A DNA stretch of 64,000 bases from Bacteroidia bacterium (GCA_040880525.1 JBBDIG010000014.1:62001-126000), one strand, 5' to 3'. Shown: positions 1 to 9,523, numbered from the stretch's first letter. Numbers and translations are program-made. Notes: generated by a model from the letters alone, not told the origin.

Positions 1-1
1 T

Positions 2-2755
2 TTTGAACGGGATTGTTCGGTACAGCGCAGATTCCAGAAGGTGGTGGAAATTGCGCCTTGCCCCACCATCAGCGACCAGGCGCGGCAAAAGCTCTACAGT
101 TACGCACTCAAGATCTGCAAACACGTTAATTATACCAATGCCGGCACAGTTGAGTTTTTAATGGATAAGGATGAAAATCTTTATTTTATTGAAGTAAACC
201 CGCGAATCCAGGTTGAACATACTATTACTGAGGAAATCACAGGAATTGATATTGTGCGGCTACAGATCCTGATTGCCAAAGGACACAAACTCACTGATTC
301 TTCCATAGGAATTTTCGACCAGAGCCAGATCAGCAGGATTGGCTATGCCATACAAACCCGCATAACAACGGAAGATCCTGTAAACGAATTCAAGCCCGAC
401 TACGGAACGCTCATCGCCTACAGGAATGCAGGTGGATTCGGTATTCGACTCGATGAGGGCAGCACGTACCAGGGCGCGCGCATTTCGCCATTCTTCGATT
501 CTATGCTGGTAAAGGTCTCTTCGCATGGCAATACCCTGGAAGGCGCGGCTGCAAGGCTCTCCCGTACTTTGCGTGAATTTCGCATCCGCGGTGTAAAGAC
601 CAATATTCCTTTCCTGCTCAATGTCATTAATCATCCTATTTTTCTTCAGGGAAAGGCCAATGTGAAATTCATCCATCAGCACCCGGAGATCTTTGAGTAT
701 GAACGCAAGCGCGACAGCGGGACAAAAGCCCTTCGCTATCTCTCGGAAGTGATCGTAAATGGCAATCCGGATGTGAAATACATAGATCCTGCGGCTCGTT
801 TTCGGCCCGCGGTGGTACCGGAATTCTCCAAAACCGGCCCGTATCCCAAAGGCTCCAAAGACCGGCTGACCGAATTGGGACGCGAAACATTTATCAGTTG
901 GCTGAAGAATGAAAAGGCCGTTCAATATACAGATACCACGTTTCGTGATGCGCATCAATCGCTGCTGGCCACAAGGGTGCGAACCACAGATATGATAAGG
1001 GTAGCCGAGGCTTTTGCCAGGAGCCATCCGGAGGTATTTTCTATGGAAGTGTGGGGCGGAGCTACCTTCGATGTAGCCATGCGTTTTCTGCATGAAAATC
1101 CCTGGAAAAGATTGCAGTCGTTTCGTGCAGCAATACCCAATATTCTCCTGCAAATGCTCATCAGAAGTTCAAATGCGGTAGGATACACAGCATATCCTGA
1201 CAATCTCGTGGAGAAGTTCATTGAAAAAGCTGGCGAAGAAGGAATTGACATCTTCCGCATTTTCGATTCGCTGAACTGGACTGAAGCGATGAAAGTGAGC
1301 ATTAAGGCGGTGCGTGAAAGAACCGGATCGCTGGCAGAGGCATGTATCTGCTACACCGGAAACGTGAGCGATCCTGACGAGAAAAAATACACGCTGCAAT
1401 ACTACCTTGACATGGCGCGGCAACTGGAAGATGAAGGCGCCCATATTCTCTGCATTAAAGATATGGCCGGGCTACTGAAACCCTACAGCGCACAATTGCT
1501 TGTGGGTGAGTTGAAGAAAGTGCTGGATATTCCCATTCACCTGCATACACATGATACATCTTCATTGCAGGCGACCACTTATCTTAAAGCCATTGAAGCA
1601 GGTGTGGATGCCATTGATGTGGCTCTTGCTTCTATGTCCGGACTCACATCGCAGCCGAGTTTCAATTCTATTGCGGCCATGATGGAACATCACGAAAGGA
1701 ATAATCCGCTGGATATTCAGAAACTCAACGAATTCAGCAATTACTGGGAAGCCGTGCGGGAGTGGTATTATCCTTTCGAATCGGGACTGAAAGCCGGAAC
1801 CGCTGAAGTGTATGCGCATGAAATTCCGGGTGGGCAATATTCTAACCTGCGGCCACAGGCCCGTGGGCTCGGACTGGAGGATAAATTTGAGACCATAAAA
1901 AAGAACTATGCGGATGTGAATGAGCTTTTTGGAAACATCGTGAAAGTGACGCCATCCTCAAAAGTAGTGGGCGATCTGGCGCTTTTTATGACGGCCAATA
2001 ACCTCACAAAGCAGGAAGTGCTGGACCGTGGAGAGGAACTATCTTTCCCCGAATCTGTGAAGCAATTTTTTCGTGGGGACCTCGGCCAGCCGCACGGTGG
2101 TTTTCCGAAAAAGCTGCAGAAACTTGTGCTGAAAGGAGAGAAGCCCTACACGCAGCGACCCAACGCCCACCTCCAACCAATTGATTTCGACAGCGAATTT
2201 GAAAAGTTCCGGAAAAAGTTTCGCTATGCTGACTTCCTCGATTTCCTTTCCTGGCTCTTTTATCCCAAAGTTTTCGAGGCTTATTATGAGCATCTTCAGG
2301 AGTACGGAAATGTGGATGCCATTCCCACGCCTGCATTTTTCTATGGACTTCAACCGAATGAAGAAGTGCTTGTGGAAATTGAAAGAGGCAAGATCATTAT
2401 CATAAAACTGTTGGGCAGGCGCCCGTCAGAAGAAGTGGGATACGAGATTATTACTTTTGAATTGAATGGACAAACCAGACGCATTAACGTCCGCAATCGC
2501 TCTATCGAAACGAATAAGAATATCCATGAAAAGGCGAAAAGCGAAAACCAGGTAGGCGCACCGCTGCAGGGGAAACTCAGCGCCATCCTGGTAAAGCCCG
2601 GAGATGCGGTAAAGAAAAACACTCCGCTCTTTATTATTGAGGCCATGAAAATGGAAAGCACCATTTCAGCCTCCAAAGCAGGGAAGGTGGTGCGGGTAGT
2701 TCTTCCCGAAAGCATCATGGTGGAGCAGGATGATCTTGTACTTGAATTGGAGTAA
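2..2755 (+). CDS. pyc: Pyruvate carboxylase, 3' part (5' end outside window)
   Basis: ATP- and biotin-dependent carboxylation of pyruvate to oxaloacetate (anaplerosis, cytoplasm). The frame is open from base 2, and the first residues (FERDCSVQRRFQKVVEIAP) are the conserved biotin-carboxylase segment, so the GTG at 41 is not the start. In order: end of the biotin carboxylase domain with NPRIQVEHTITEEITG (about 195-245), carboxyltransferase domain opening with DTTFRDAHQSLLATRVRT (about 931-985), the PYC/OADA region, and a C-terminal biotinyl domain whose EAMKMES motif puts the biotinylated lysine at 2648-2650. About 917 residues are visible; full-length enzymes are near 1150, so roughly 230 N-terminal residues are missing. 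The single-chain BC-CT-BCCP order separates it from two-subunit oxaloacetate decarboxylases. Confidence 0.96.
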   Translation, partial: FERDCSVQRRFQKVVEIAPCPTISDQARQKLYSYALKICKHVNYTNAGTVEFLMDKDENLYFIEVNPRIQVEHTITEEITGIDIVRLQILIAKGHKLTDSSIGIFDQSQISRIGYAIQTRITTEDPVNEFKPDYGTLIAYRNAGGFGIRLDEGSTYQGARISPFFDSMLVKVSSHGNTLEGAAARLSRTLREFRIRGVKTNIPFLLNVINHPIFLQGKANVKFIHQHPEIFEYERKRDSGTKALRYLSEVIVNGNPDVKYIDPAARFRPAVVPEFSKTGPYPKGSKDRLTELGRETFISWLKNEKAVQYTDTTFRDAHQSLLATRVRTTDMIRVAEAFARSHPEVFSMEVWGGATFDVAMRFLHENPWKRLQSFRAAIPNILLQMLIRSSNAVGYTAYPDNLVEKFIEKAGEEGIDIFRIFDSLNWTEAMKVSIKAVRERTGSLAEACICYTGNVSDPDEKKYTLQYYLDMARQLEDEGAHILCIKDMAGLLKPYSAQLLVGELKKVLDIPIHLHTHDTSSLQATTYLKAIEAGVDAIDVALASMSGLTSQPSFNSIAAMMEHHERNNPLDIQKLNEFSNYWEAVREWYYPFESGLKAGTAEVYAHEIPGGQYSNLRPQARGLGLEDKFETIKKNYADVNELFGNIVKVTPSSKVVGDLALFMTANNLTKQEVLDRGEELSFPESVKQFFRGDLGQPHGGFPKKLQKLVLKGEKPYTQRPNAHLQPIDFDSEFEKFRKKFRYADFLDFLSWLFYPKVFEAYYEHLQEYGNVDAIPTPAFFYGLQPNEEVLVEIERGKIIIIKLLGRRPSEEVGYEIITFELNGQTRRINVRNRSIETNKNIHEKAKSENQVGAPLQGKLSAILVKPGDAVKKNTPLFIIEAMKMESTISASKAGKVVRVVLPESIMVEQDDLVLELE

Positions 2756-2935
2756 TAGCATTATTCAAGTAAAAAATTAATATTTTAATCCGGTATTTAA
2801 ATTCAATTAATTATTGATTAAAATTTTGAATAAACTGGTTTGTCATAAAAATTAGAAATTGAATTTTAAATTTTAATTGAGAGATAGAGAAATGATCTGG
2901 CAGGAAAGGATGCACTACAACTTAAGCCTGTTTCT

Positions 2936-3958
2936 TTGAAAAAAATAAACAAACCCGGCAGGTGGGTTTACCAACTGGATTTTTCAGAGGTATATGCCCT
3001 GAGTTGTACAATAATGCTTTTGGTTATAGTTTTTCGTTTTAATAAAACAGGCGTATTTTATCTCTTCGAATATTTTGAGAATGACTCGGCTTATTACGAG
3101 GCAATGGTAAGTTATTTCAGGTCAGGAAAAATTTTTGAGCGGCTCTCTGATCCATTTGTCTACCGGCCTCTTCTGCCTTTCCTGGCGTCTCTTCTGCCTT
3201 TCGATCCATTGACGGCCATAAACCTGATGAATGTCATCTTCCTTTTCCTGTCAGTTTTATTGCTGCAATTGATTTCGGTTCACTTTCGCTTTTCACTGGT
3301 TTTGGCCCTGTTAGGAAATTTGTTTTTTGTCCTTTCTTTTCCCTTATTTTATTATGGAACGATTGGGTTGATAGAACCGGGGCTGATCTTTTTGCTGCTG
3401 ACATCTCTTTATTTCAGCATAAAAGGAAAATTCATTGAGAATATGCTGCTTTTCCTGCCTGGCATTTTAATGAAGGAAACTTTCATTATTGCCTTGCCTG
3501 TGCTATGGATTTATATGTACCGGCACCAGGTTTCTGTTAAAAAAGCATTTTTCCTGAATATTGGTATTTTAGCGCTCATAACGGTGTCCATGCTTATTGC
3601 CCGCAACTGGTCTCCGGCAGGCGGCCTTTATGTATGGTCATTCCAGCCGCAATTTTTCCTGGATAATGTCAGCCGGTCCAGAACCTGGATCAGCGGATTG
3701 CTTGCGCTCGGAATTCCCGGGATCATCAGCCTCCTTGGAATTGCCTGGCAGGGACGCTCATGGCTCATTCAACATTTCCCTTTGTATGCCGGCCTCTTTC
3801 TTTCTGTTTTGCTCTTTTTCTATTCTATAATGTCAGCCCATTCTGACGGACGGTTCTTGTGGCTGTCTTATCCCTATACCATTCCGCTCGCACTATTTAC
3901 GATAAGAGCGTGGAAAGAAAACGCAGCCAACACTCATTGCAACAATAACCTTAGCTGA
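2936..3958 (+). CDS. Polytopic membrane protein, possible GT-C-like fold, function unknown
   Basis: About 340 residues with roughly eight to nine hydrophobic segments spread along the whole chain. After the first membrane segment there is an acidic loop (FENDSAYYEAM) followed by YRPLLPFLASLLP. This arrangement (acidic first loop, then an aromatic/proline-rich stretch before the next helices) recalls lipid-linked-sugar glycosyltransferases of the GT-C class, but no diagnostic motif is clear and I do not assign a function. The apparent start is TTG at 2936; an ATG at 3014 would cut into the first membrane helix. No promoter element is evident in the AT-rich 180 bp upstream. The 3' end lies inside a repeat unit: the codons NNLS-stop are part of the repeat starting at 3948, so the original C-terminus may have been overwritten. 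Confidence 0.6.
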   Translation: MKKINKPGRWVYQLDFSEVYALSCTIMLLVIVFRFNKTGVFYLFEYFENDSAYYEAMVSYFRSGKIFERLSDPFVYRPLLPFLASLLPFDPLTAINLMNVIFLFLSVLLLQLISVHFRFSLVLALLGNLFFVLSFPLFYYGTIGLIEPGLIFLLLTSLYFSIKGKFIENMLLFLPGILMKETFIIALPVLWIYMYRHQVSVKKAFFLNIGILALITVSMLIARNWSPAGGLYVWSFQPQFFLDNVSRSRTWISGLLALGIPGIISLLGIAWQGRSWLIQHFPLYAGLFLSVLLFFYSIMSAHSDGRFLWLSYPYTIPLALFTIRAWKENAANTHCNNNLS

Positions 3959-4049
3959 ACCTTAGTGCGCTTCGTGTCTTAGTGGCAAAAAACTATTTAT
4001 AAAAAAAACCTTAGTGAACCTTAGTGCCCTTTGTGTCTTAGTGGCAAAA
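3948..4049. repeat. Two imperfect direct copies of a 42-43 bp intergenic repeat
   Basis: Copy 1 is 3948-3990 and copy 2 is 4008-4049, with a 17-bp AT-rich spacer. Each copy is built from related short words (ACCTTAGTGA, ACCTTAGTGC, CTTTGTGTCTTAGTGGC) and ends in GGCAAAA; the copies differ at only a few positions. The words inside a copy resemble each other, so this is a repeat of repeats. CTTTGTGTCTTAGTG-type words are familiar from Bacteroidota intergenic DNA (from memory, not searched). The first copy contributes the last codons and stop of the membrane-protein gene. Confidence 0.75.
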
Positions 4050-4077
4050 CAAAAAAAAACCCGCCATCCGGCAGGTT
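4047..4077 (-). terminator. Rho-independent terminator of pnp
   Basis: Read on the minus strand, ACCTGCC (4076-4070), a 4-nt loop GGAT (4069-4066) and GGCGGGT (4065-4059) form a 7-bp stem with one G-U pair, followed directly by a T-tract at 4058-4051 that continues after one G. It lies 26 bp beyond the pnp stop codon. Confidence 0.85.
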
Positions 4078-4102
4078 CTTCTATTACATATACATTCAAT
4101 CC

Positions 4103-6385
4103 TTAATCGTCATCGCGTCTTCGGTGCGATCCGGAATCATTGCGCGGTCCGCGATCATCACGCCCACTGCGGTTATGATCTCTGCCACGGTCATCCCTGC
4201 GTCCGCCACGGTCGCCTCCCCGGTCTCCGCGATCTCTGTCACTTCTTGGCGGGCGGTCTACCCATCCTTCCGGTTTCGGAGTCAATGCCTTTTTGGAGAG
4301 CTTCACTTTGCCGCTACGCTCGTCAATGCCTATCAGCTTTACCTCAAGCTTTTCGCCTTCTTCCATTACGCCTTCCATCGTTTCTGTCTTTTCCCAGGCT
4401 ATTTCGCTGATGTGCAGCAAACCTTCCTTTCCTGGCAGATATTCTATAAAAGCTCCGAATGGCATGATGGATTTCACGGTGCCGGAGTAGGTTTCGCCTA
4501 CTTCAGGAACGGTAACAATTCCTCTGATCCACTTCTTGGCTTTTTCAATGGATTCCTTATCTGGCGATGAAATTTCCACGTATCCCTTTTCATCCTTTTC
4601 TTCAATCGTAATGTGGGCTCCGGAATCTTCCTGAATTTTCTGGATGATCTTTCCGCCCGGGCCGATCACTGCTCCGATATAGTCTTTGTCAATAATGAGC
4701 GTTTCGATCCGCGGAACGTGCGGTTTGTACTCCTCTCTCGGCTGGCTGATCACCTCATTCATTTTATCGAGAATGTGAAGGCGGCCTTCGCGTGCCTGCA
4801 TCAGGGCTTTTTCAAGTACCTCATAAGAAAGGCCTTCAACCTTAATATCCATCTGGCATGCTGTGATGCCATCTTCAGTTCCAGTGATCTTAAAGTCCAT
4901 ATCGCCAATGTGGTCTTCATCACCCAAAATATCGGAGAGCACGGCATAATCGCCTTTTTCTCCCGAGATGAGTCCCATCGCAATACCTGAAACCGGCTTC
5001 CTGATCTTTATACCGGCATCGAGGAGCGCAAGTGAAGCGGCACAAACGGTAGCCATTGAGGAAGAACCGTTTGATTCTAAAATATCCGAAACTATACGTA
5101 CCACGTAAGGATTGCTTTCGCTGTCTGGCATTACCATTTTAATGGCGCGCATGGCCAGGTTCCCGTGGCCGATTTCCCTGCGGCCCGGTCCGCGGTTGGG
5201 GCGGGCCTCACCGGTAGAGAATGCCGGAAAATTGTAATGCAGCAGGAAACGATTGTAGCCTTTGAACATTACATCGTCAATTAATTGCGAATCCATCTTA
5301 CTTCCCAAGGTAATGGAAGTGAGCGATTGAGTCTCGCCCCGTGTGAAAACGGCTGATCCGTGAGCTGATGGCAGAAAGTCCACTTCGCACCAGATGGATC
5401 TGACTTCATTCAGCTTCCGGCCATCGAGGCGCTTGCCTTCCTTCAGTACCATGTTTCGTATTACCTGTTTCTTGATCTTGGAAAAATAACGCTTGATCAT
5501 CTCTTCGTCCAATTCATGATCTTCAGGTAATGATTCCAGATATTCGGTTCTTATCGCCTTGAAATTGTCTGCACGATTGGTTTTGTCATTAAAGTTTCTC
5601 GCAATTTCCAGAATGCGGTCTGACCATAATTCTTCCAGTTTTTGATAAAGCTCCAGGTCCTGGGGGTCGCCAATATGTTCGCGCTTTTCGGTGCGGCCCA
5701 TTTCCTGAGCCAGATCTTCCTGCGCCTGGCACTGCAGCTTGATGGCTTCATGCGCAAACTTTAATGCTTCCAGCATCTCGGCCTCACCCACTTCTGCCAT
5801 TTCGCCTTCCACCATATTGATGTCATTCTTGCTTCCGGAAACGATCAGTTCCAGCGTACCTTCTTTTACTTCCTCGGCTGAAGGATTGATTTTCAGCTTA
5901 CCATCAATCTTTGCCACGCGTACTTCGGAAATAGGTCCCTGAAATGGAATATCAGAAATGCTGAGTGCAGCAGAAGCACCGAGGCCCACCAGGCAGTCAG
6001 GTATTACTTCCGTATCAGCAGAGATCAGCGTAACCATTACTTGCGTTTCACAATGGTAGTCATCCGGGAATAGGGGCCTTATCGCCCGGTCCACGATGCG
6101 GCTGGTAAGGATCTCATATTCTGAGAGGCGCCCTTCCCGTTTCAGGAAGCCACCGGGAAAGCGGCCTGCCGCAGCATATTTCTCCTGATAGTCTACCGTA
6201 AGCGGAAGAAAGTCAATTCCTTCCTTAGGTTCTTTGGAGGAAACTACGGTGGCAAGCAGCATTGCATTTCCCATGCGCACCACTACGGCTCCGTCTGCCT
6301 GCTTTGCCAGCACTCCCGATTCAATCGAGATCTCGCGGCCATCGCCCAGGCTGATCGTTTTTTTATACAGTTGAGGTTTACTCAT
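4103..6385 (-). CDS. pnp: Polyribonucleotide nucleotidyltransferase (PNPase) with RG-rich C-terminal tail
   Basis: Phosphorolytic 3'-5' exoribonuclease of the cytoplasm, a core RNA-decay enzyme. The 760 residues show two RNase PH-like domains (about 10-145 and 315-545, the second with the [14 protein letters not shown] segment) separated by the helical PNPase domain, then a KH domain with [10 protein letters not shown] (about 560-620), an S1 domain (about 635-705, containing [21 protein letters not shown]) and a tail of about 50 residues made mostly of Asp, Arg and Gly ([20 protein letters not shown]). The family is usually about 700-710 residues, so the tail is extra. It lies downstream of rpsO, the classical order, but a strong hairpin separates the two genes, so pnp either receives readthrough or has its own promoter, which I could not see. 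Confidence 0.97.
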   Translation of the reverse strand: MSKPQLYKKTISLGDGREISIESGVLAKQADGAVVVRMGNAMLLATVVSSKEPKEGIDFLPLTVDYQEKYAAAGRFPGGFLKREGRLSEYEILTSRIVDRAIRPLFPDDYHCETQVMVTLISADTEVIPDCLVGLGASAALSISDIPFQGPISEVRVAKIDGKLKINPSAEEVKEGTLELIVSGSKNDINMVEGEMAEVGEAEMLEALKFAHEAIKLQCQAQEDLAQEMGRTEKREHIGDPQDLELYQKLEELWSDRILEIARNFNDKTNRADNFKAIRTEYLESLPEDHELDEEMIKRYFSKIKKQVIRNMVLKEGKRLDGRKLNEVRSIWCEVDFLPSAHGSAVFTRGETQSLTSITLGSKMDSQLIDDVMFKGYNRFLLHYNFPAFSTGEARPNRGPGRREIGHGNLAMRAIKMVMPDSESNPYVVRIVSDILESNGSSSMATVCAASLALLDAGIKIRKPVSGIAMGLISGEKGDYAVLSDILGDEDHIGDMDFKITGTEDGITACQMDIKVEGLSYEVLEKALMQAREGRLHILDKMNEVISQPREEYKPHVPRIETLIIDKDYIGAVIGPGGKIIQKIQEDSGAHITIEEKDEKGYVEISSPDKESIEKAKKWIRGIVTVPEVGETYSGTVKSIMPFGAFIEYLPGKEGLLHISEIAWEKTETMEGVMEEGEKLEVKLIGIDERSGKVKLSKKALTPKPEGWVDRPPRSDRDRGDRGGDRGGRRDDRGRDHNRSGRDDRGPRNDSGSHRRRDDD

Positions 6386-6420
6386 TACATTAAAAATTAG
6401 AATTGAAAAAGTAGAAAATA

Positions 6421-6449
6421 AAAAAGGCGATTGTTGAGAATCGCCTTTT
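6421..6449 (-). terminator. Hairpin terminator between rpsO and pnp
   Basis: A perfect 11-bp inverted repeat (AAAAGGCGATT at 6422-6432 and AATCGCCTTTT at 6439-6449, loop GTTGAG) lies 15 bp past the rpsO stop. On the minus strand the right side runs into a T-rich stretch, so it should terminate or attenuate rpsO transcripts and limit readthrough into pnp. The equivalent spot in Escherichia coli is an RNase III processing hairpin; a processing role here is possible but not shown. Confidence 0.8.
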
Positions 6450-6463
6450 GAAAAGGTGGAAAG

Positions 6464-6730
6464 TTATCTTCTTAGCCCCAGCTTTGAGATGATCTCGCGG
6501 TAGCGGAAGATGTCTTCCTGCATCAGGTAGTTTAGCAATCTTCTGCGTTTACCTACCAGCATCTGAAGGCTGCGCTGCGTGCCGAAATCTTTACGATGCG
6601 TTTTGAGGTGGCCGGTAAGGTCGCTGATGCGTTGCGTAAAGAGCGCGATCTGGCTTTCGGGAGAGCCGGTATCTTCTTTTGCCTTGCCGTACTGGCTGAA
6701 AATCTCTGTTTTTTTCTCGGATGATAACAT
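6464..6730 (-). CDS. rpsO: 30S ribosomal protein S15
   Basis: Small-subunit protein that binds 16S rRNA helices 20-22 early in assembly. 88 residues, the usual length, with the family signatures [15 protein letters not shown] and HLKTHRKDF, then the C-terminal [11 protein letters not shown] segment. It is the first gene of the rpsO-pnp pair. A TAnnTTTG promoter element lies 44 bp upstream of the ATG (6774-6781). Confidence 0.98.
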   Translation of the reverse strand: MLSSEKKTEIFSQYGKAKEDTGSPESQIALFTQRISDLTGHLKTHRKDFGTQRSLQMLVGKRRRLLNYLMQEDIFRYREIISKLGLRR

Positions 6731-6773
6731 TTATGTGCTTGTTCTTTAATTTCTTGCGGTCAATTTGAGCTTG

Positions 6774-6781
6774 CAAATGTA
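6774..6781 (-). promoter_or_regulatory. Bacteroidota -7 element (TACATTTG) of rpsO
   Basis: Exact match to TAnnTTTG on the minus strand, 43 bp before the rpsO ATG. No clear TTTG -33 box was seen. Confidence 0.6.
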
Positions 6782-6880
6782 GCAATATTTTAAGAAAATT
6801 GTATGTCCACGCCTATTAGGAAGCTGACCTTTTACAGCCTGCTTTGTGAAGTGATTATTTGGTTTTAACATTATCCTGTT

Positions 6881-7849
6881 TTACCATCTCTTTCCATTAA
6901 TCAAATAATTCCTGATATACTCCCGGACGCCTTCAGCCACAGGTATGAAAGGTTTTTTATAGCCAATGCTTCTTAGCTTTTCCATTTTAGCTTCAGTAAA
7001 ATACTGGTAGCGCTCCCGGATATCCTCAGGAATATCAATGAATTCAATTTCAGGTTTTTTATCCATCGCAGCGAATACTGCATGAGCCAGTGCCAGGAAG
7101 GATTCTGCTTTGCCGGTCCCCAGGTTGCAGATGCCTGAGTTTTCCGGTTTGCGGTGGTGCATCAGCCAGTAACAGACGTCCACCACATCTTTTACATAGA
7201 TAAAGTCACGCAGTTGCATGCCATCCTTGAAGTCTGCACGGTGGGAGCGGAACAGCCTGATTTTGCCTTGCTCACGTACCTGATTATATGCGTGAAATAC
7301 CACGGAGGCCATTCGTTCTTTGTGATATTCATTCGGACCGTATACATTAAAAAATTTCAGGCCCGTCCAGTAGTAGGGCTGCTTTTCCTGCGTCAATGCC
7401 CATTTGTCAAATTCATTTTTGGAAACTCCGTATGGATTCATGGGCACCAGTTCCGGGATTAAGGCATGGTCATCAGCGTAGCCTTTTTCACCGGCACCAT
7501 AGGTTGCAGCCGAAGATGCGTAAACCAGTGGAAGCCCGTATTCTACACAAAAATTCCAGATGCTTTTGGAATAATCCACATTCAGCCGCTGGAAGAGGTC
7601 TTCATCAAATTCGGTGGTATCCGTGCGGGCACCCATGTGGAAGATGAACTGCAGGCGCTTTTCGTTTTCGGTGGCCCAGTCCAGGAATCTATCGCGCTCC
7701 ACGAATTTGGAAATCTGCTTTCCTTCCAGATTGTGGCGGCTGTGGCTGGCAAAATCGTCTACTGCAACAATATCGAAGTAGCGGTTCTCATTCAGTTTGG
7801 CAATCAGGGCACTTCCAATAAATCCTGCTGCTCCTGTAACGATGATCAA
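6881..7849 (-). CDS. hldD: ADP-L-glycero-D-manno-heptose 6-epimerase
   Basis: NADP-dependent short-chain dehydrogenase fold enzyme that epimerises ADP-D,D-heptose to ADP-L,D-heptose for lipopolysaccharide inner core (cytoplasm). It shows the nucleotide-binding motif TGAAGFIG at the very N-terminus, the HMGARTDTTE segment, the catalytic YxxxK as YGVSK, and FFNVYGPNEYHKERMASV, all typical of HldD/RfaD. The longest frame starts at 7915, but that TTG is part of the promoter element (7913-7920), so it cannot be the translated start. The TTG at 7847-7849 gives a 322-residue protein beginning (M)IIVTGAAGFIG, as in known HldD, and is preferred. No other heptose gene is adjacent. Confidence 0.93.
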   Translation of the reverse strand: MIIVTGAAGFIGSALIAKLNENRYFDIVAVDDFASHSRHNLEGKQISKFVERDRFLDWATENEKRLQFIFHMGARTDTTEFDEDLFQRLNVDYSKSIWNFCVEYGLPLVYASSAATYGAGEKGYADDHALIPELVPMNPYGVSKNEFDKWALTQEKQPYYWTGLKFFNVYGPNEYHKERMASVVFHAYNQVREQGKIRLFRSHRADFKDGMQLRDFIYVKDVVDVCYWLMHHRKPENSGICNLGTGKAESFLALAHAVFAAMDKKPEIEFIDIPEDIRERYQYFTEAKMEKLRSIGYKKPFIPVAEGVREYIRNYLINGKRW

Positions 7850-7912
7850 GGATCTTGAATTTTTTGGGTTTAGAATCTGAGAATAGAAAAGCGGCTGATA
7901 CCGAAATGTGTA

Positions 7913-7920
7913 CAAAGGTA
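7913..7920 (-). promoter_or_regulatory. Bacteroidota -7 element (TACCTTTG) of hldD
   Basis: Exact TAnnTTTG match on the minus strand, 63 bp before the preferred TTG start of hldD. It excludes the upstream in-frame TTG at 7913-7915. Confidence 0.6.
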
Positions 7921-8031
7921 TTTAAATGGCTCGCAGATATCCGGGGCTGACTGTCATTTCTGCGAAGGCAGGAATCTCCTGCGCTCGGGTCTTTGCACCA
8001 GCGCCCATCCTCCCAAACAATTCCTCAACCT

Positions 8032-8039
8032 TACCTTTG
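8032..8039 (+). promoter_or_regulatory. Bacteroidota -7 element (TACCTTTG) of lpd
   Basis: Exact TAnnTTTG match, 25 bp before the ATG of the dihydrolipoyl dehydrogenase gene. It is divergent from the hldD promoter, with about 110 bp between the two elements. Confidence 0.6.
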
Positions 8040-8064
8040 CGGATGAAATAAAATAATCAGAAAA

Positions 8065-9471
8065 ATGTCAGATAAATTTGATGTTACTATAATAGGATCC
8101 GGGCCGGGTGGATATGTGGCCGCCATACGTTGTGCGCAACTGGGTTTTAAAACCGCAATTATTGAACGCTATAATTCACTGGGAGGTACGTGCCTGAATG
8201 TGGGCTGTATTCCTTCCAAAGCGCTGCTGGATTCTACAGAACATTTTGCGCAGGCAAAGCACCAGTTTAAGGAGCATGGGATTGAAATCGAAGGATTGTC
8301 GCTGGATTTTAAGCAAATGATAAAGCGAAAAGGGGAGGTGGTGAAGCAAACTACCGGAGGCATTGATTTCCTGATGAAGAAAAATAAGATCACAGTATTT
8401 ACAGGCCATGCCTCTTTTAAGGATAAAAATACGATCGCGATTAGAAAAGACGGCAACAAAACGGAAGAGATCAAAACGGAGAAAGTGATCATTGCCACGG
8501 GCTCCAAGCCCGCAAGTTTGCCCAACATTGAAATTGACAAAAAAAGGATCATTACCAGCACTGAAGCACTGGAACTGGCCGAAGTGCCGAAAAAGCTGCT
8601 GGTCATCGGTGGTGGATATATCGGTTGCGAGATGGCCGCAGTTTACAACCGCATCGGATCAGAAGTCACCATCGTAGAGTTTATGGACAAGATCATCCCG
8701 AACATGGACAGCGACCTGAGCAAGGAATTGACACGCGTTTTCAGAAAATCTAAAATAGATATAAAGACCAACCATAATGTTACAGGCGTCAGCGTGGAGG
8801 GCAACAAAGTGACGCTAACGGCAACTGACAAGAAAGATAAGGAAGTGGTGTTTGAAGGCGATTATTGCCTGGTGGCGGTTGGCCGCAAACCATATACTGC
8901 GGATCTGGGGTTGGATAAAGCCGGACTTAAGACGAATGAAAAAGGTTTCATACCAGTGAATGGCCACCTTGAAACAGAAGTTGAAGGCATCTTCGCCATA
9001 GGTGATGTAATTGGCGGATTGATGCTGGCGCATAAAGCAGAGGATGAGGGCAGCTATGTAGCTGAGTATATGGCCGGAGAAAAGCCACATATTGATTACA
9101 ACCTCATACCGGGCGTAGTGTATACCTGGCCGGAAGTAGCTTCAGTCGGAAAATCAGAGGATCAACTGAAGGAAGAAGGGCGCGAGATCAAAACCGGCAA
9201 GTTTCCTTTCAAGGCAAGTGGCCGGGCGCGGGCAAGCATGGACACTGACGGCTTCATAAAGATTATTGCTGATGCCAAAACCGATGAAGTGCTGGGTGTA
9301 CACTTGATAGGCCCGCGCATGGCCGACCTGATTATGGAGGCAGTTGTGGCCATGGAATTCCGTGCTTCCGCTGAGGACATTGTAAGGATGAGCCACCCGC
9401 ACCCAACCTATAGTGAAGCCATGCGGGAAGCAGCGATGGGCGCTACCGGAGACAGGGCCATTCATATATGA
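8065..9471 (+). CDS. lpdA: Dihydrolipoyl dehydrogenase (E3)
   Basis: FAD flavoprotein that reoxidises dihydrolipoamide with NAD+ as the E3 subunit of 2-oxoacid dehydrogenase complexes or the glycine cleavage system. 468 residues, normal length. Features seen: the N-terminal FAD-binding GSGPGGYVAAI, the redox disulfide GGTCLNVGCIPSKALL (about 39-54), the NAD-binding GGGYIGCEMA (about 179-188), the second FAD motif AIGDVIGGLMLAHKAEDEG, and the catalytic His-Glu pair in HPHPTYSE near the C-terminus. It is monocistronic here with its own promoter; no E1 or E2 gene is adjacent, so it may serve several complexes. Confidence 0.97.
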   Translation: MSDKFDVTIIGSGPGGYVAAIRCAQLGFKTAIIERYNSLGGTCLNVGCIPSKALLDSTEHFAQAKHQFKEHGIEIEGLSLDFKQMIKRKGEVVKQTTGGIDFLMKKNKITVFTGHASFKDKNTIAIRKDGNKTEEIKTEKVIIATGSKPASLPNIEIDKKRIITSTEALELAEVPKKLLVIGGGYIGCEMAAVYNRIGSEVTIVEFMDKIIPNMDSDLSKELTRVFRKSKIDIKTNHNVTGVSVEGNKVTLTATDKKDKEVVFEGDYCLVAVGRKPYTADLGLDKAGLKTNEKGFIPVNGHLETEVEGIFAIGDVIGGLMLAHKAEDEGSYVAEYMAGEKPHIDYNLIPGVVYTWPEVASVGKSEDQLKEEGREIKTGKFPFKASGRARASMDTDGFIKIIADAKTDEVLGVHLIGPRMADLIMEAVVAMEFRASAEDIVRMSHPHPTYSEAMREAAMGATGDRAIHI

Positions 9472-9523
9472 TCCTTGTTCTCTCATTCATTTTACCTTGC
9501 GCTTCAATTCAAAAATCTGCATC

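Noticed and set aside
260-1153. 297-codon minus-strand frame inside pyc
   Set aside because: Lies fully antisense to a conserved enzyme and has no domain or signal; a shadow of pyc codon composition.
3948-4049. CRISPR array
   Set aside because: Only two imperfect units with internal sub-repeats, an AT-rich spacer and no cas genes.
4031-4570. 179-codon plus-strand frame over the pnp 3' end
   Set aside because: It covers the terminator, repeats and antisense of the RG-rich tail; low-complexity Ser/Ala/Thr content comes from reading Arg/Gly/Asp codons backwards.
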